Shown: positions 36,986 to 45,932, numbered from the stretch's first letter. The stretch: DNA of 64,000 nucleotides from Hymenobacter sp. CRA2 (GCF_002007105.1 NZ_MVBC01000012.1:1-64000), one strand, 5' to 3'. Numbers and translations: made by a program. The notes: a model not told the origin generated them from the letters alone.

Positions 36986-38053
36986 CTACTGGTCCGACAT
37001 AGCCCGCACCAGCTCCGCGTCCAGCGCCTGGAACAGCTCCTCATTCCCTTCCTGCTGGTACTTGCTCAGGGCCTGCTCAAACGGCGCCAAGTCGTACAGA
37101 AACGCTTTCAGGTTATCGGGCGTGAGGGCGCTGAAGTTGCGGCCGTAGCCCAGCTTCTCCACTTCGGCCGCGTTCAGCCACTGCTCGAACTGCGCTGGAA
37201 TGGGAATGGCGCACACGGGCTTGCGCAGGTATATGGCTTCGGAAATCAGCGAAAAGCCGCCGTTGGTGACTACGGCGCGCGCCGAGGCCAGATCGGCAAT
37301 GAAGCCGGCTTCGGAGAAGGGCCGCAGCAAAACGTTGCCGTGCTCTTCGTCGCGGTTGAAGCCGTAGACGCGAAACTCCTGTTGCGGCAGCTGCTGGAGC
37401 AGGGCTACCAGGTCGCGCTGGTTGGTGCTCGACTGGTACACCAGCACGTGCTGGCCGCGCGTGGGCGTCTGGGCAATGATTTCGGGCCGAACGATGGGCG
37501 GCACCAGCGTGGTATCAGGCTTGGCTAGGGGCGGTCGGAAAAACGTGGTGATGAGGTAGTGCTGCGAGCGGGGCAGCTTGGCGCGCACAATGCTGCGCGC
37601 CAACTCGAAGTTGCCGCGCTCCTCGCGCGGGATAGCCACATCGAGCTGAGTGCGACTGATAATCTGCATGTTGTCGATGCTGACGACGGGCAGGCGCTGG
37701 GCTTTGGCGAAGAAGTAGCTGAACGACTCGAAGTCGGAAATGACCAGATCGAAGCGGCAGCAGGTGGCCAGCAGGTCGCGGTAGCGGCGAAAATTCAGCT
37801 GCAGGTTGTCCGGCGCGGCGCGCAGCGTAAGGGCGGCCGTGCGGCTTTTCGACACGGTCAGCTCCTTGTAGGCCAGGTGGAAGCCCTTGATTTCGCGCAC
37901 CCGGCCGGGAAAGTTGTCGGCCAGCAGCTTGTAGGCCCGGCTGCTGCTCACCACCTGCACATCGTGGCCCTGGGCCAGCAGGTAACCGATAATGACTTTG
38001 CTGCGGGTGGCGTGGCCGAGCCCTTCGCCGGGGACGCCGTAAAGGATATTCAT
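36986..38053 (-). CDS. GT28-like glycosyltransferase (MurG/UGT fold)
   Basis: A 355-residue cytoplasmic GT-B protein. The N-terminus MNILYGVPGEGLGHATRSKVI has the GEGLGHATR loop of the GT28/UGT family. The C-terminal domain contains the HVLVYQSSTNQ strand and VVTNGGFSLISEAIYLRKPVCAIP, matching the donor-site GGxxS-E region of MurG-like enzymes. ATG 38053 starts directly before this motif; the longer frame is GC-rich antisense material. Its neighbours are a polytopic membrane protein and an unknown gene, not the glycan cluster, so it may act on a lipid or carotenoid acceptor. Donor and acceptor are not known. Confidence 0.75.
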   Translation of the reverse strand: MNILYGVPGEGLGHATRSKVIIGYLLAQGHDVQVVSSSRAYKLLADNFPGRVREIKGFHLAYKELTVSKSRTAALTLRAAPDNLQLNFRRYRDLLATCCRFDLVISDFESFSYFFAKAQRLPVVSIDNMQIISRTQLDVAIPREERGNFELARSIVRAKLPRSQHYLITTFFRPPLAKPDTTLVPPIVRPEIIAQTPTRGQHVLVYQSSTNQRDLVALLQQLPQQEFRVYGFNRDEEHGNVLLRPFSEAGFIADLASARAVVTNGGFSLISEAIYLRKPVCAIPIPAQFEQWLNAAEVEKLGYGRNFSALTPDNLKAFLYDLAPFEQALSKYQQEGNEELFQALDAELVRAMSDQ

Positions 38054-38111
38054 CTGCTTCGGGAATTCGGGTATCAGCGGCAAATAACGAGGAATTGACA
38101 GCAGGCCGCGC

Positions 38112-39809
38112 TTACTCCGTGCGGCGAAAACCCTCGGCCAGGGTGCAGCCGCGCAGACGCAGGCCGGCTTCGGCGCAGTGGGCGCAGGGCAAGGGCGCAT
38201 CCCAGCACTGAAAACCCTCGCGCGGCACTCGCACCCACAGCCCCGGCGCGACGGGCACCGGTACCGTCGCAGGCACGGGCGGCAACTCGGGCCATACCGT
38301 GCGCCGCGCAAAGCGGGCCGGCTGGTGGCGCAGCTGGTAGAGCGGGTCGCGCAGATTGTGTAGTACCCAGAGCACCAACAGCCCTGCTGGCACGTAGCGT
38401 AGCCACCGGCTGGCGCCCAGCCCCGGCCACCGCGGCCCGACCCAGGGCCACACCGCCGCTACCACCAAAAAGCCCGCGCCGAAGCGGAAATCGGGCGCGG
38501 CCACAAACCAGAACACGCTGCCCAGCCAAGCCACCAGCCAGCCGCCGGCCCAGCCGGCCTCGGACGTAGTGCGTGGCCGGCGCCAGCGCCACAGCGCTAC
38601 CAGCGGCGAGGCCAGCCCGGCAATAAACACCGCGCCGGGGAAGCCGCGCATGGGCTGCCACCAGTTGGGCCACCATTCCCAGAGCGTCTGGTGCGGCGGC
38701 GCGTACGGGCTCTGCGCCGAGTTGCGGGCCAGGTTCACAATCATGTTATGCTCCATGCGGGCGTAGGGGGCGGGCAGCTTCCAGTCGACGGCAAACAGGT
38801 CCAGGGCCGGCAGCGGGTACACCAGGTAGCCCGACAGCACCACGTTGCGCGCCAGCCAGGGCAGCCCCAGCGTCAGGCCCAGGCCTAGCGGCAGCAGCCA
38901 GGTACGCTGCCAACCTTGCAGCCCGCGCCCGGCCCACACGGCGTAGGCCGGCAGCAGCAGCACCGGCAGGGCCGAGAGCTTAAACGTCACGGCCAGCGCG
39001 GCCAGCAGCACCAGCACGAGCCGGTTGGCTTCGGTGGCCTGGCCGGGCGGGTGCTGCGCATAGTAGAGAAACAACAGCGCCAGCAGGGCGGCCGTGGTGC
39101 AGTCGGAGGTCACCGACGACAACCACACCTGAAACGTGTACACCAGTAGCAGCAGCACCAGTACCGGCACCCACACCAGGCGGGCATCGGGGGCGGTGCC
39201 GCGCAGGCTGGCCACCACGGGCCGCACGGCAGCCAGGCTCAGCAGCGGGTACGCGTAGGAGCTAAGCGCATACACCCCGCCGGCGGGCAAGCTGACCTTG
39301 AATAGTGCCAGCGGCAGGTACAGGCTGGAATTGAAAGCGAGGCGTCCGTGCAGATTGCCCAGACCGGGCACTGCCGCAAAGTGCTCCGTCCACTGCAGTG
39401 TCTGCAATTGATAGAGGCCCACGTCGTAGTTGATGGGCACCTGCGCGGCAAACGTCAGCAGCCAGGCTACCAGCAAGGCCAGGAGTAAGGCCCCGGCCCA
39501 CTCCGGGGCGGCCCACCGGGCGGGCAGTTGGGCTTGCCACCAGCTGACGAGGGGCCGCCGGTTTAGCCCCATTAGTACTACCGTAAGCCCACCTGCCACG
39601 CCTTGCGCCCAGGCGTCGATGGGGGCTGCCAGTGACCAGACTTCCAACCCCGCCGTGAGCAGGGCCAGCCCCACCAGGCTCAGCCATTCCGGCGCCGGCA
39701 GCCGCTCGGCGCCCGCCACGCCCAGCCGGGCCGCCAGCCGAAACGCGGCCGCGCCAAACACGGTGGAAACCACGGCCGCCAGCAGCCACACGAGGAGTAC
39801 GAGGAGCAT
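38112..39809 (-). CDS. Polytopic membrane protein, LIC_10190-like
   Basis: About 565 residues with 10-12 hydrophobic helices (MLLVLLVWLLAAVVSTVFG at the start; LLLALLVAWLLTFAAQVP; LVWVPVLVLLLLVYTFQVWL; SAVFIAGLASPLVALW late). The start ATG at 39809 places TM1 at the N-terminus; the frame extends to 39848. The short soluble tail near the end has two Cys pairs (CWDAPLPCAHCAEAGLRLRGC). The pattern recalls the LIC_10190 family of uncharacterised bacterial membrane proteins, which resembles GT-C fold transferases in overall topology; this is from memory. It precedes the GT28-like gene by 58 bp and probably forms an operon with it. Confidence 0.6.
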   Translation of the reverse strand: MLLVLLVWLLAAVVSTVFGAAAFRLAARLGVAGAERLPAPEWLSLVGLALLTAGLEVWSLAAPIDAWAQGVAGGLTVVLMGLNRRPLVSWWQAQLPARWAAPEWAGALLLALLVAWLLTFAAQVPINYDVGLYQLQTLQWTEHFAAVPGLGNLHGRLAFNSSLYLPLALFKVSLPAGGVYALSSYAYPLLSLAAVRPVVASLRGTAPDARLVWVPVLVLLLLVYTFQVWLSSVTSDCTTAALLALLFLYYAQHPPGQATEANRLVLVLLAALAVTFKLSALPVLLLPAYAVWAGRGLQGWQRTWLLPLGLGLTLGLPWLARNVVLSGYLVYPLPALDLFAVDWKLPAPYARMEHNMIVNLARNSAQSPYAPPHQTLWEWWPNWWQPMRGFPGAVFIAGLASPLVALWRWRRPRTTSEAGWAGGWLVAWLGSVFWFVAAPDFRFGAGFLVVAAVWPWVGPRWPGLGASRWLRYVPAGLLVLWVLHNLRDPLYQLRHQPARFARRTVWPELPPVPATVPVPVAPGLWVRVPREGFQCWDAPLPCAHCAEAGLRLRGCTLAEGFRRTE

Positions 39810-39924
39810 AGTGGCGTCAAAGTTGCCCAAAACCCGCCCGCCCGCCAATATTAGTCGCAGACCGGCCCGTTTTTTGGATATTGCCCGGCCGCTTCCCCCT
39901 TCTCACTTCGGCAACGCTTTTTCT

Positions 39925-40851
39925 ATGCTTCGTTTTTCCCCCGGTCGGCTCCTCCCCTTTCTGATGCTGGGCGCTGCGGCCTGCACGGCTCCGCGCTCGG
40001 TTATTTTATCGGGCAAGGTCACACCCAAGGGCCAGTTCAAAGTCGGTGGCAACCTGGGCTTCAACGTGGGCACTTCCTCGACCGGCAAAATCACCGGCGC
40101 CGTGAAGTCGCTGGCCAACCAGGCCATCACCCAGGACAGCGTGGATTATCAGCCGGCCCTCGACAAGGTGCAGGCCGCCGCCATTGCCTACCTGCTCGAC
40201 CCCACCGCCACTACCACCGACCTGTACGTGCGCTACGGCGTCGTCGACCGGCTCGACGTGGGCTACAAGTACTCCTTCGGGGCCCACAGCTTCGACGCCA
40301 TGTACCAGTTTATGGGCCCGGTAGGTACGCCCGAGCGGCCCGGCGGCCCGGCCGGCGCCACCTACGGCAGCGCCGGGCTGCAGTTCTCCACGCAGCGCGC
40401 CAAGCTGCCGAGCCTGCCCTTCCTCGACACGGCCACGGACCTGCTGGGCTTTACCTCCAGCCGGGTGGATTTGCTCGTACCGGTCATCTTCAGCCGCTCG
40501 TTCGGCCCGGAAGAAGAAATCGGCAACATCTCCTACGGCCTGGCCTACAGCCACACCTTCGTCAAATACGGCATCGAGCCGGGCAAAATCTTCAACCGCG
40601 TGCCCGGCGGCGGCAACATCCGCGAACGGGTGCCCTCGGTGCTGGCGCACCGCAACTTTGGGGCGCTCGGGGCTTTCGTCAACGCCAAAGTGGGCTACCG
40701 CTACGCCTACCTGCTGCCCGCCCTGGCCATCTACTACCAGAATTTCGGTACCTACCCGCTGCTCAACGGGCAGCAAACCAAACTCAAGGGCCTGACCATC
40801 ATCCCGTCGCTGGGCCTGCAGTTCCGCATTCCGGCCGGTAAAGGCCGCTAG
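39925..40851 (+). CDS. Probable outer-membrane lipoprotein of unknown function
   Basis: A 309-residue protein beginning MLRFSPGRLLPFLMLGAAAC with a lipobox Cys at residue 20. The rest is rich in alternating beta-strand stretches (VRYGVVDRLDVGYKYSFGA, FSTQRAKLPSLPF, VGYRYAYLLPALAIYYQNF, LTIIPSLGLQFRIPA), so it may form a small outer-membrane barrel. The C-terminal Arg residue gives no T9SS signal. It is divergent from the membrane-protein gene. No domain is recognised. The 165-residue extension upstream of ATG 39925 in the same frame is antisense to the neighbour and was dropped. Confidence 0.65.
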   Translation: MLRFSPGRLLPFLMLGAAACTAPRSVILSGKVTPKGQFKVGGNLGFNVGTSSTGKITGAVKSLANQAITQDSVDYQPALDKVQAAAIAYLLDPTATTTDLYVRYGVVDRLDVGYKYSFGAHSFDAMYQFMGPVGTPERPGGPAGATYGSAGLQFSTQRAKLPSLPFLDTATDLLGFTSSRVDLLVPVIFSRSFGPEEEIGNISYGLAYSHTFVKYGIEPGKIFNRVPGGGNIRERVPSVLAHRNFGALGAFVNAKVGYRYAYLLPALAIYYQNFGTYPLLNGQQTKLKGLTIIPSLGLQFRIPAGKGR

Positions 40852-40870
40852 CACCGCTGCCGACACAAAA

Positions 40871-40907
40871 CGAGCCCGTCGTTCCTGCTGGGGGAACGAC
40901 GGGCTCG
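40871..40907. terminator. Bidirectional terminator hairpin
   Basis: CGAGCCCGTCGTTCC (40871-40885) pairs perfectly with GGAACGACGGGCTCG (40893-40907). On the minus strand it is followed by a T-rich run, so it mainly serves the DUF4136 gene; it also lies just after the plus-strand stop. Confidence 0.75.
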
Positions 40908-40957
40908 GTGGTTATACGCGTATGGCGAGGCTTACCTACTACCTCGCCAAGCCCACT

Positions 40958-41557
40958 TTAGCGCATGGGCGCATCGTGCTGGTAATCTTCGGACAGCACC
41001 CGGTAGCGGTCGAAGATGGAGCGCACGGCCCGGCGCATCACTGCGTAGGCCTGCGGACCGTGCGAGGCCGTTACGTTCGAGGCGTAGCCCTGCCACACGG
41101 CGCGGCCGTTTTTGTGGTCGATGAGGGTGATGAGCAGCGTGCCGTCGTTGAGCAGGTAGCGCACCCGGTCGTAGCCCTGCCGCTCGTCCTTGGGCGTCTC
41201 GTCGCTTTCCACCACGTCCTGGCGCATCCAGTTCATGAGGTCGGGCTGGTTGTAGCCGGTAAAGCGCATGGCCCCGTCAAACACCCGGTACGAAATCAGC
41301 AGGTCGGGCCGCCGGTCGTTCAGGCGGTAGCCCTGGGCCCGCAGGTGCGTCTGGATGGCCTCTTTCACCGTGGCATCGAGGGCCTGGATACTATCGGACT
41401 TCAGCTGATCGATGCCCTGCAGGAAGGCAAAGGTGCGGTAGTGCCGAAAGTTACCGGCGTAGCTGTAATCCGATTCGATGCGCCCCTCGCGGGCCGTAAA
41501 GCAACTGCTGAGCAGCAAAGCGAGCAACGCGGATGCCGTAGTAGCGGTGGTTTTCAT
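40958..41557 (-). CDS. DUF4136-type lipoprotein
   Basis: A 199-residue envelope protein with signal LLALLLSSC and lipobox Cys at about residue 19. The body has the DUF4136 pattern: DYSYAGNFRHYRTFAFLQ, AIQTHLRAQGYRLNDRRPDLLISY, a middle Tyr-rich region and LLITLIDHKNGRAVWQGYAS near the C-terminus. The domain's role is unknown; it occurs in many Bacteroidetes and Proteobacteria lipoproteins. It ends at a bidirectional terminator and is divergent from the xanthine dehydrogenase genes. Confidence 0.75.
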   Translation of the reverse strand: MKTTATTASALLALLLSSCFTAREGRIESDYSYAGNFRHYRTFAFLQGIDQLKSDSIQALDATVKEAIQTHLRAQGYRLNDRRPDLLISYRVFDGAMRFTGYNQPDLMNWMRQDVVESDETPKDERQGYDRVRYLLNDGTLLITLIDHKNGRAVWQGYASNVTASHGPQAYAVMRRAVRSIFDRYRVLSEDYQHDAPMR

Positions 41558-41671
41558 AGGTGCGGGGCCAGAGTGTAGGTTTTGGGTCTAGAAGTTACGC
41601 AGATTTCCAATTACGCAAAAAGCGTAGCTTCTGATTCTCAAAGTTTAAACCACGGGGCCGCCGCCACGCGT

Positions 41672-41697
41672 CCGGATTTGCTATCTTGCTAATCCGG
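41672..41697. promoter_or_regulatory. Inverted repeat upstream of xdhA, possible operator/promoter
   Basis: CCGGATT (41672-41678) and AATCCGG (41691-41697) flank TGCTATCTTGCT, which includes TATCTTGC, a near match to the -7 element. The repeat lies 20 bp before ATG 41718. It could bind a regulator of purine or molybdenum-cofactor metabolism. Confidence 0.35.
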
Positions 41698-41717
41698 CCT
41701 TGCCGGCGCGTCTACTT

Positions 41718-43193
41718 ATGATTCAGTTTTACCTCAACGACCAGCTCGTGCGGCCCACCCTGCGGGCCGGCAGCACCTTGCTCGATTACATCCGCTACCA
41801 CCAGCACCTGACGGGCACCAAAATCGGCTGCCGCGAGGGCGACTGCGGCGCCTGCACCGTGCTGGTGGGTGAGTTGCGCCCCGAGGGCCCGGACGGGCAG
41901 CCCGTGGTGCGTTACCAATCCATGACCTCCTGCCTGACGCCGCTGGGCAACGCCCACGGCCGGCACATCGTCACGGTGGAAGGCATTAGCCGCCCGACCG
42001 ACCTTACGCCGGTGCAGCAGGCCATCGTGGCCGAGGGCGGCACCCAGTGCGGCTTCTGCACGCCGGGCTTTGTGATGTCGCTGACCGGGCACTGCCTCGC
42101 CGGCGCCGCCACCGCCGAAGCCGCCCGCGCCAGCATCGACGGCAACATCTGCCGCTGCACGGGCTACAAGTCGCTGGAGCGGGCTACTGACCGTCTCACG
42201 GCCCAGCTGGTGGAACGCGACGCGGCCCCCGAGCGCCTGCAGTGGCTGGTGCACCAGGGCTTCATCCCGGCGTACTTCACCGACATGCCGGCTCGCTTAG
42301 CCGAGCTGCGCGCCGAAACCGTAGCCGACGTGGCGGCCCGCACCGGCGGCCAGCTGCCCGGTCCCGAGGGCGCGGCTCCATTGGCCACTTACCTGCTCGG
42401 CGGCGGCACCGATCTGCTGGTGCAGCGCGCCGACGACGTGCTGGCGGCCGAAGTGCAACTGCTTTATGGCCACACCGAACGCAGCTTTATCCGCGAGCTG
42501 CCCGACGGGCGCATCAGCCTGGGCAGCGCCACCACGGCCGAGGACCTGCGCAGCTCGGCCTTGCTGCAAGCCCGATTTCCGCGGCTGCGCCAGCACCTGA
42601 AGCTGGTGTCGAGCACGCCTATCCGCAACATGGCCACCGTAGCTGGCAACTTTGTCAACGCCTCCCCCATTGGCGACCTGACCATTTTCTTCCTTGCCCT
42701 CGATGCCGAGCTGACCCTGCAGGACGCCACCGGCCGCACGCGCCAACTGCCCCTGCGTGAGCTGTACCGCGGCTACAAGCAGCTCAACCGCCAGCCCGAC
42801 GAGCAGGTGGCCGAAATCAGCTTCCGACCGCCGGCTGCGGGTGAGGTCTTCAACTTCGAGAAAGTCAGCAAGCGCACCCACCTCGATATTGCCAGCGTGA
42901 ACTCGGCGGCGCGGCTGCGCGTGCAGGATGGCCGCATCGAAGAGGCGCACCTCTCGGCGGGCGGTGTGGGCCCTACCCCGCTGTACCTGCGGCAAGCCTC
43001 TGCCTTCCTGACCGGCCGCGAGCTGACGCCCGATACGCTACGCGCCCTGAACGAAGTGGCGCAACAGGAAATCAGCCCCATCGGCGACGCCCGCGGCACG
43101 GCCGAGTACAAGCGCCTGCTGCTTCGGCAGCTGCTGTACGCGCACTTCCTGGAGCATTTCCCGCAGCAGCTCACGCTGCAGGAGCTGGTGTAG
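41718..43193 (+). CDS. xdhA: Xanthine dehydrogenase small subunit (2Fe-2S and FAD domains)
   Basis: A 491-residue subunit. The N-terminal plant-type 2Fe-2S ferredoxin has Cys38, Cys43 and Cys46 (IGCREGDCGACTV). The second 2Fe-2S domain has QCGFCTPGFV and NICRCTGY. The FAD domain follows from about 220, with LGGGTDLLVQRAD and NMATVAGNFVNASPIGD. It carries electrons from the molybdenum subunit to NAD+ in purine oxidation. The start ATG 41718 gives the ferredoxin fold directly; the TTG at 41700 would only add a short tail. It is followed by the Mo subunit after a structured 206-bp gap and by xdhC. Confidence 0.93.
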   Translation: MIQFYLNDQLVRPTLRAGSTLLDYIRYHQHLTGTKIGCREGDCGACTVLVGELRPEGPDGQPVVRYQSMTSCLTPLGNAHGRHIVTVEGISRPTDLTPVQQAIVAEGGTQCGFCTPGFVMSLTGHCLAGAATAEAARASIDGNICRCTGYKSLERATDRLTAQLVERDAAPERLQWLVHQGFIPAYFTDMPARLAELRAETVADVAARTGGQLPGPEGAAPLATYLLGGGTDLLVQRADDVLAAEVQLLYGHTERSFIRELPDGRISLGSATTAEDLRSSALLQARFPRLRQHLKLVSSTPIRNMATVAGNFVNASPIGDLTIFFLALDAELTLQDATGRTRQLPLRELYRGYKQLNRQPDEQVAEISFRPPAAGEVFNFEKVSKRTHLDIASVNSAARLRVQDGRIEEAHLSAGGVGPTPLYLRQASAFLTGRELTPDTLRALNEVAQQEISPIGDARGTAEYKRLLLRQLLYAHFLEHFPQQLTLQELV

Positions 43194-43207
43194 TCTATTC
43201 GGCTGCT

Positions 43208-43381
43208 GGCGCTGGTTTAGCCGCTTACGCTGCCAAACCAGCGCCTACTATACACTATACAGCAGGCTTTTAGCCTGCGTAAGGCGCCCGGATATGTGTT
43301 TGGGCCCTGGACGTTACTCGCAGGTTGCCAACCTGCTTTATTTCTGGCACCGGTCACACCCACTGGGTGGTAATCGGTGCC
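43208..43381. repeat. Four consecutive small hairpins between xdhA and xdhB
   Basis: Four perfect inverted repeats lie in a row in the xdhA-xdhB gap. They are GGCGCTGGTTT/AAACCAGCGCC (43208-43245), GCAGGCT/AGCCTGC (43262-43278), GCAGGTT/AACCTGC (43320-43336) and GGCACCG/CGGTGCC (43346-43381). The second and third are near copies of each other, which suggests a repeated REP-like unit. They could stall or stabilise mRNA and set the ratio between the two subunits. Confidence 0.55.
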
Positions 43382-43399
43382 AGCCTCCCTCCCCTTCTC

Positions 43400-45706
43400 A
43401 TGCACAACCTCGACGCTGCCGGCCACGTGCGCGGCGAATCCCAATACCTCGACGATATTCCGGTGCAGCGCGGCACCTTGCACGCCGCCGTGTACGGCTC
43501 CCCGCTGGCCCACGGCGTGCTCCAGGGCCTGCACCTGGAGCGGGCCCGCCGCGCGCCGGGCGTGGTGCGCATCCTCACTGCCGCCGACATCCCGGGCGAA
43601 AACCAGATTGGCGGCATCGTGCCCGACGAGCCGCTGCTGGCCGAAGGGCACGTGCACTTTCAGGGCCAGCCTGTAGCGCTGGTGCTGGCCGAAACCGAGC
43701 CCCAAGCCCGCGCCGCCGTCAAGCTCATCGAAGCCGACATCAGCCCGCTGCCCATCATCACCGATCCGCGTGTGGCGGCGGCCCAGGGCGAGCTGATTGT
43801 GCCGCCGCGTACCTTCCGCCTCGGCGACCCAGCTACGGCCTGGGCCGAGTGCGCCCACATCATCGAGGGCACGGCCGAAAACGGCGGGCAGGAGCACCTC
43901 TACATTGAAACGCAGGGCGCCTACGCCTATCCTACGGATGGCGGCGGGGTGCGCGTGCACTCCTCCACTCAGGGCCCGACGGCCGTGCAGCGCCACACCG
44001 CGCGGGTGCTGGGCACGGGCATGCACAAGGTGGAAGTGGACGTGGTGCGCCTCGGCGGCGGCTTCGGCGGCAAGGAAGACCAGGCCACGACCTGGGGCGC
44101 CCTGGCCGCGCTGGGCGCTTACGTGCTACGCAAGCCGGTGAAGCTGGTGCTGCCCCGCCACGACGATCTGCGCATGACGGGCAAGCGCCACCCCTACACC
44201 TCCGACTTCAAGCTAGGCCTCTCGGCCGACCTGAAGCTGCTGGCCTACGAGGTGACCTTCTACCAGAATGCCGGCGCCGCGGCCGACCTCTCGCCGGCAG
44301 TGCTGGAGCGCACGCTGTTTCACGCCTGCAATACTTACTTCATCCCAAACGTGCGGGCCACGGCCTACAGTTGCCGCACCAACCTACCTCCGAATACCGC
44401 TTTTCGCGGTTTTGGCGGTCCGCAGGGCATGTTCGTCATCGAGTCGGCCATTGCCAAGGCGGCCGAGCAGCTGGGCGTGCCGGCCTATGATATTCAGCGG
44501 CGCAACCTGCTGCAGGACGGGCAGGTGTTTCCCTATGGCCAGCGCGTGCAGGACTGCAACGCCACGCAGAGCTGGCAAACGGCCGCCGAGAAATTCCAAT
44601 TGGAGCAGTGGCAGGCCGAGGTGGACCGCTTCAACCAGACGCACTACACCCGGAAGCGCGGCCTGGCAGTAATGCCCATTTGCTTCGGCATTTCCTTTAC
44701 CAAAACGGCCATGAACCAGGCCCGGGCGCTGGTACACATCTACACCGATGGCACGGTGGGCGTGAGCACCGGGGCGGTGGAAATGGGCCAGGGGGTCAAT
44801 ACCAAAATGGTACAGGTAGCCGCCCGCACGCTGGGCATCAGCCCCGGCCGCGTGCGCCTCGAAACGACCAACACCACCCGCGTAGCCAACACCTCGCCCT
44901 CGGCAGCCTCGGCCACGGCCGACCTCAACGGCAAAGCTGTGGAAATGGCCTGCCAGGCCCTGCGCGCCCGCCTCATGCGCCACGCCGCCGACGAGCTGAA
45001 GCTGCAGTACGAGGGCCTGGAAATCCGCGACGAGCAGGTGCTCGACGCCGGCCGCCCGGCCGACACCGACTGGGAAAAGCTGGTATCCTCGGCGTACTGG
45101 AAGCGGGTGAGCCTGACGGAAAACGCCCACTACGCCACACCGGACCTGTGGTTTGATCAGACCCAAGAAAAGGGCAACCCCTTCGCCTACCACGTGTACG
45201 GCACCGCCGTGGTGCAGGCCACTGTCGACACCGTGCGCGGCACCTACGACCTCGACGCGGTGCGCTTGGTGCACGACTTCGGCCAGAGCTTCACCCCGGG
45301 CATTGACCGCGGGCAGATCGAGGGCGGGCTGGTGCAGGGCTTGGGCTGGATGACCATGGAGGAGCTGATTTACAACCAGGAGGGCCGCCTGCTAAGCAAT
45401 GCCCTGAGCACCTATAAGGTGCCCGACCTGTACAGCGTGCCGGCCGTGCTCGACGTGGAATTCTTGGAAACGCCGGGCCACCCCAACGCCATTCTGCGCG
45501 CCAAAGCTGTGGGCGAACCGCCGCTGATGTACGGCCTGGGCGCTTACTTCGCCATCCGTAACGCGGTGCGCGCCTTCCGCCCCGAAGCCCGTCCGGCTTT
45601 TTCGGCGCCCATCACACCGGAAAAGGTGCTGCTGAACCTACACGGCCCGCTGCCAACGACTCAGCCGGTGACGTCGGCTGGCTCGGCTGCCGTGCCCGCC
45701 TCCTAG
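43400..45706 (+). CDS. xdhB: Xanthine dehydrogenase large subunit (molybdopterin-binding)
   Basis: A 768-residue subunit of the xanthine oxidase family. It starts HNLDAAGHVRGESQYLDDI (aldehyde oxidase/xanthine dehydrogenase a/b hammerhead). The molybdopterin-binding domain has GGGFGGKEDQATTWGALAAL, NTAFRGFGGPQGMFVIE (with the substrate-positioning Arg) and TGAVEMGQGVNTKMVQVAA. The catalytic Glu is in KAVGEPPLMYG near the C-terminus. It hydroxylates hypoxanthine and xanthine to uric acid. ATG 43400 was chosen over a frame extending to 43325, because the extension is the hairpin region and the domain begins right after it. A hairpin and a repeat follow. Confidence 0.92.
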   Translation: MHNLDAAGHVRGESQYLDDIPVQRGTLHAAVYGSPLAHGVLQGLHLERARRAPGVVRILTAADIPGENQIGGIVPDEPLLAEGHVHFQGQPVALVLAETEPQARAAVKLIEADISPLPIITDPRVAAAQGELIVPPRTFRLGDPATAWAECAHIIEGTAENGGQEHLYIETQGAYAYPTDGGGVRVHSSTQGPTAVQRHTARVLGTGMHKVEVDVVRLGGGFGGKEDQATTWGALAALGAYVLRKPVKLVLPRHDDLRMTGKRHPYTSDFKLGLSADLKLLAYEVTFYQNAGAAADLSPAVLERTLFHACNTYFIPNVRATAYSCRTNLPPNTAFRGFGGPQGMFVIESAIAKAAEQLGVPAYDIQRRNLLQDGQVFPYGQRVQDCNATQSWQTAAEKFQLEQWQAEVDRFNQTHYTRKRGLAVMPICFGISFTKTAMNQARALVHIYTDGTVGVSTGAVEMGQGVNTKMVQVAARTLGISPGRVRLETTNTTRVANTSPSAASATADLNGKAVEMACQALRARLMRHAADELKLQYEGLEIRDEQVLDAGRPADTDWEKLVSSAYWKRVSLTENAHYATPDLWFDQTQEKGNPFAYHVYGTAVVQATVDTVRGTYDLDAVRLVHDFGQSFTPGIDRGQIEGGLVQGLGWMTMEELIYNQEGRLLSNALSTYKVPDLYSVPAVLDVEFLETPGHPNAILRAKAVGEPPLMYGLGAYFAIRNAVRAFRPEARPAFSAPITPEKVLLNLHGPLPTTQPVTSAGSAAVPAS

Positions 45707-45721
45707 TCTACCGGATTTCGC

Positions 45722-45762
45722 AAGAGAAGCCCGCCGATAGCAGCTACTAGCGGGCTTCTCTT
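45722..45762 (+). terminator. Hairpin terminator after xdhB
   Basis: AAGAGAAGCCCGC (45722-45734) pairs with GCGGGCTTCTCTT (45750-45762) around a 15-nt loop. The T-tract is short, so read-through into xdhC is possible. Confidence 0.6.
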
Positions 45763-45763
45763 A

Positions 45764-45932
45764 GAGCCTATTCGACAAGTGCAAGCGTCATGTCGAGCTG
45801 GTCGAGACATCTCGCTCAGGGCTCTGCTGTTCGTTGAATGAGTTGATTGCTATCTGAGTAAACACGCGAGATGTCTCGACCAGCTCGACATGACGACCTG
45901 TTTTCACTCTGTGTCATTTGTCGGATAGGCTC
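45764..45932. repeat. 169-bp palindromic repeat (MITE/REP-like) between xdhB and xdhC
   Basis: The ends GAGCCTATTCGACAAGTG (45764-45781) and CATTTGTCGGATAGGCTC (45915-45932) are imperfect inverted copies. Inside them, two 30-bp arms (45786-45815 and 45866-45895), built around GTCGAGCTGGTCGAGACATC, are perfectly inverted. The element has no open frame. Its layout fits a non-autonomous mobile element or a large REP hairpin. I recall similar GTCGAG...GAGACATCTCGC repeats as common in Hymenobacter genomes, but could not check. Confidence 0.7.

Noticed and set aside
39430-39924. N-terminal extension of the lipoprotein gene at 39925
   Set aside because: It is antisense to the membrane protein gene, and the lipoprotein signal starts at 39925.
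43262-43336. CRISPR-like repeats in the xdhA-xdhB gap
   Set aside because: The units are short palindromes with unequal spacing and no repeat-spacer regularity; no cas gene is present.
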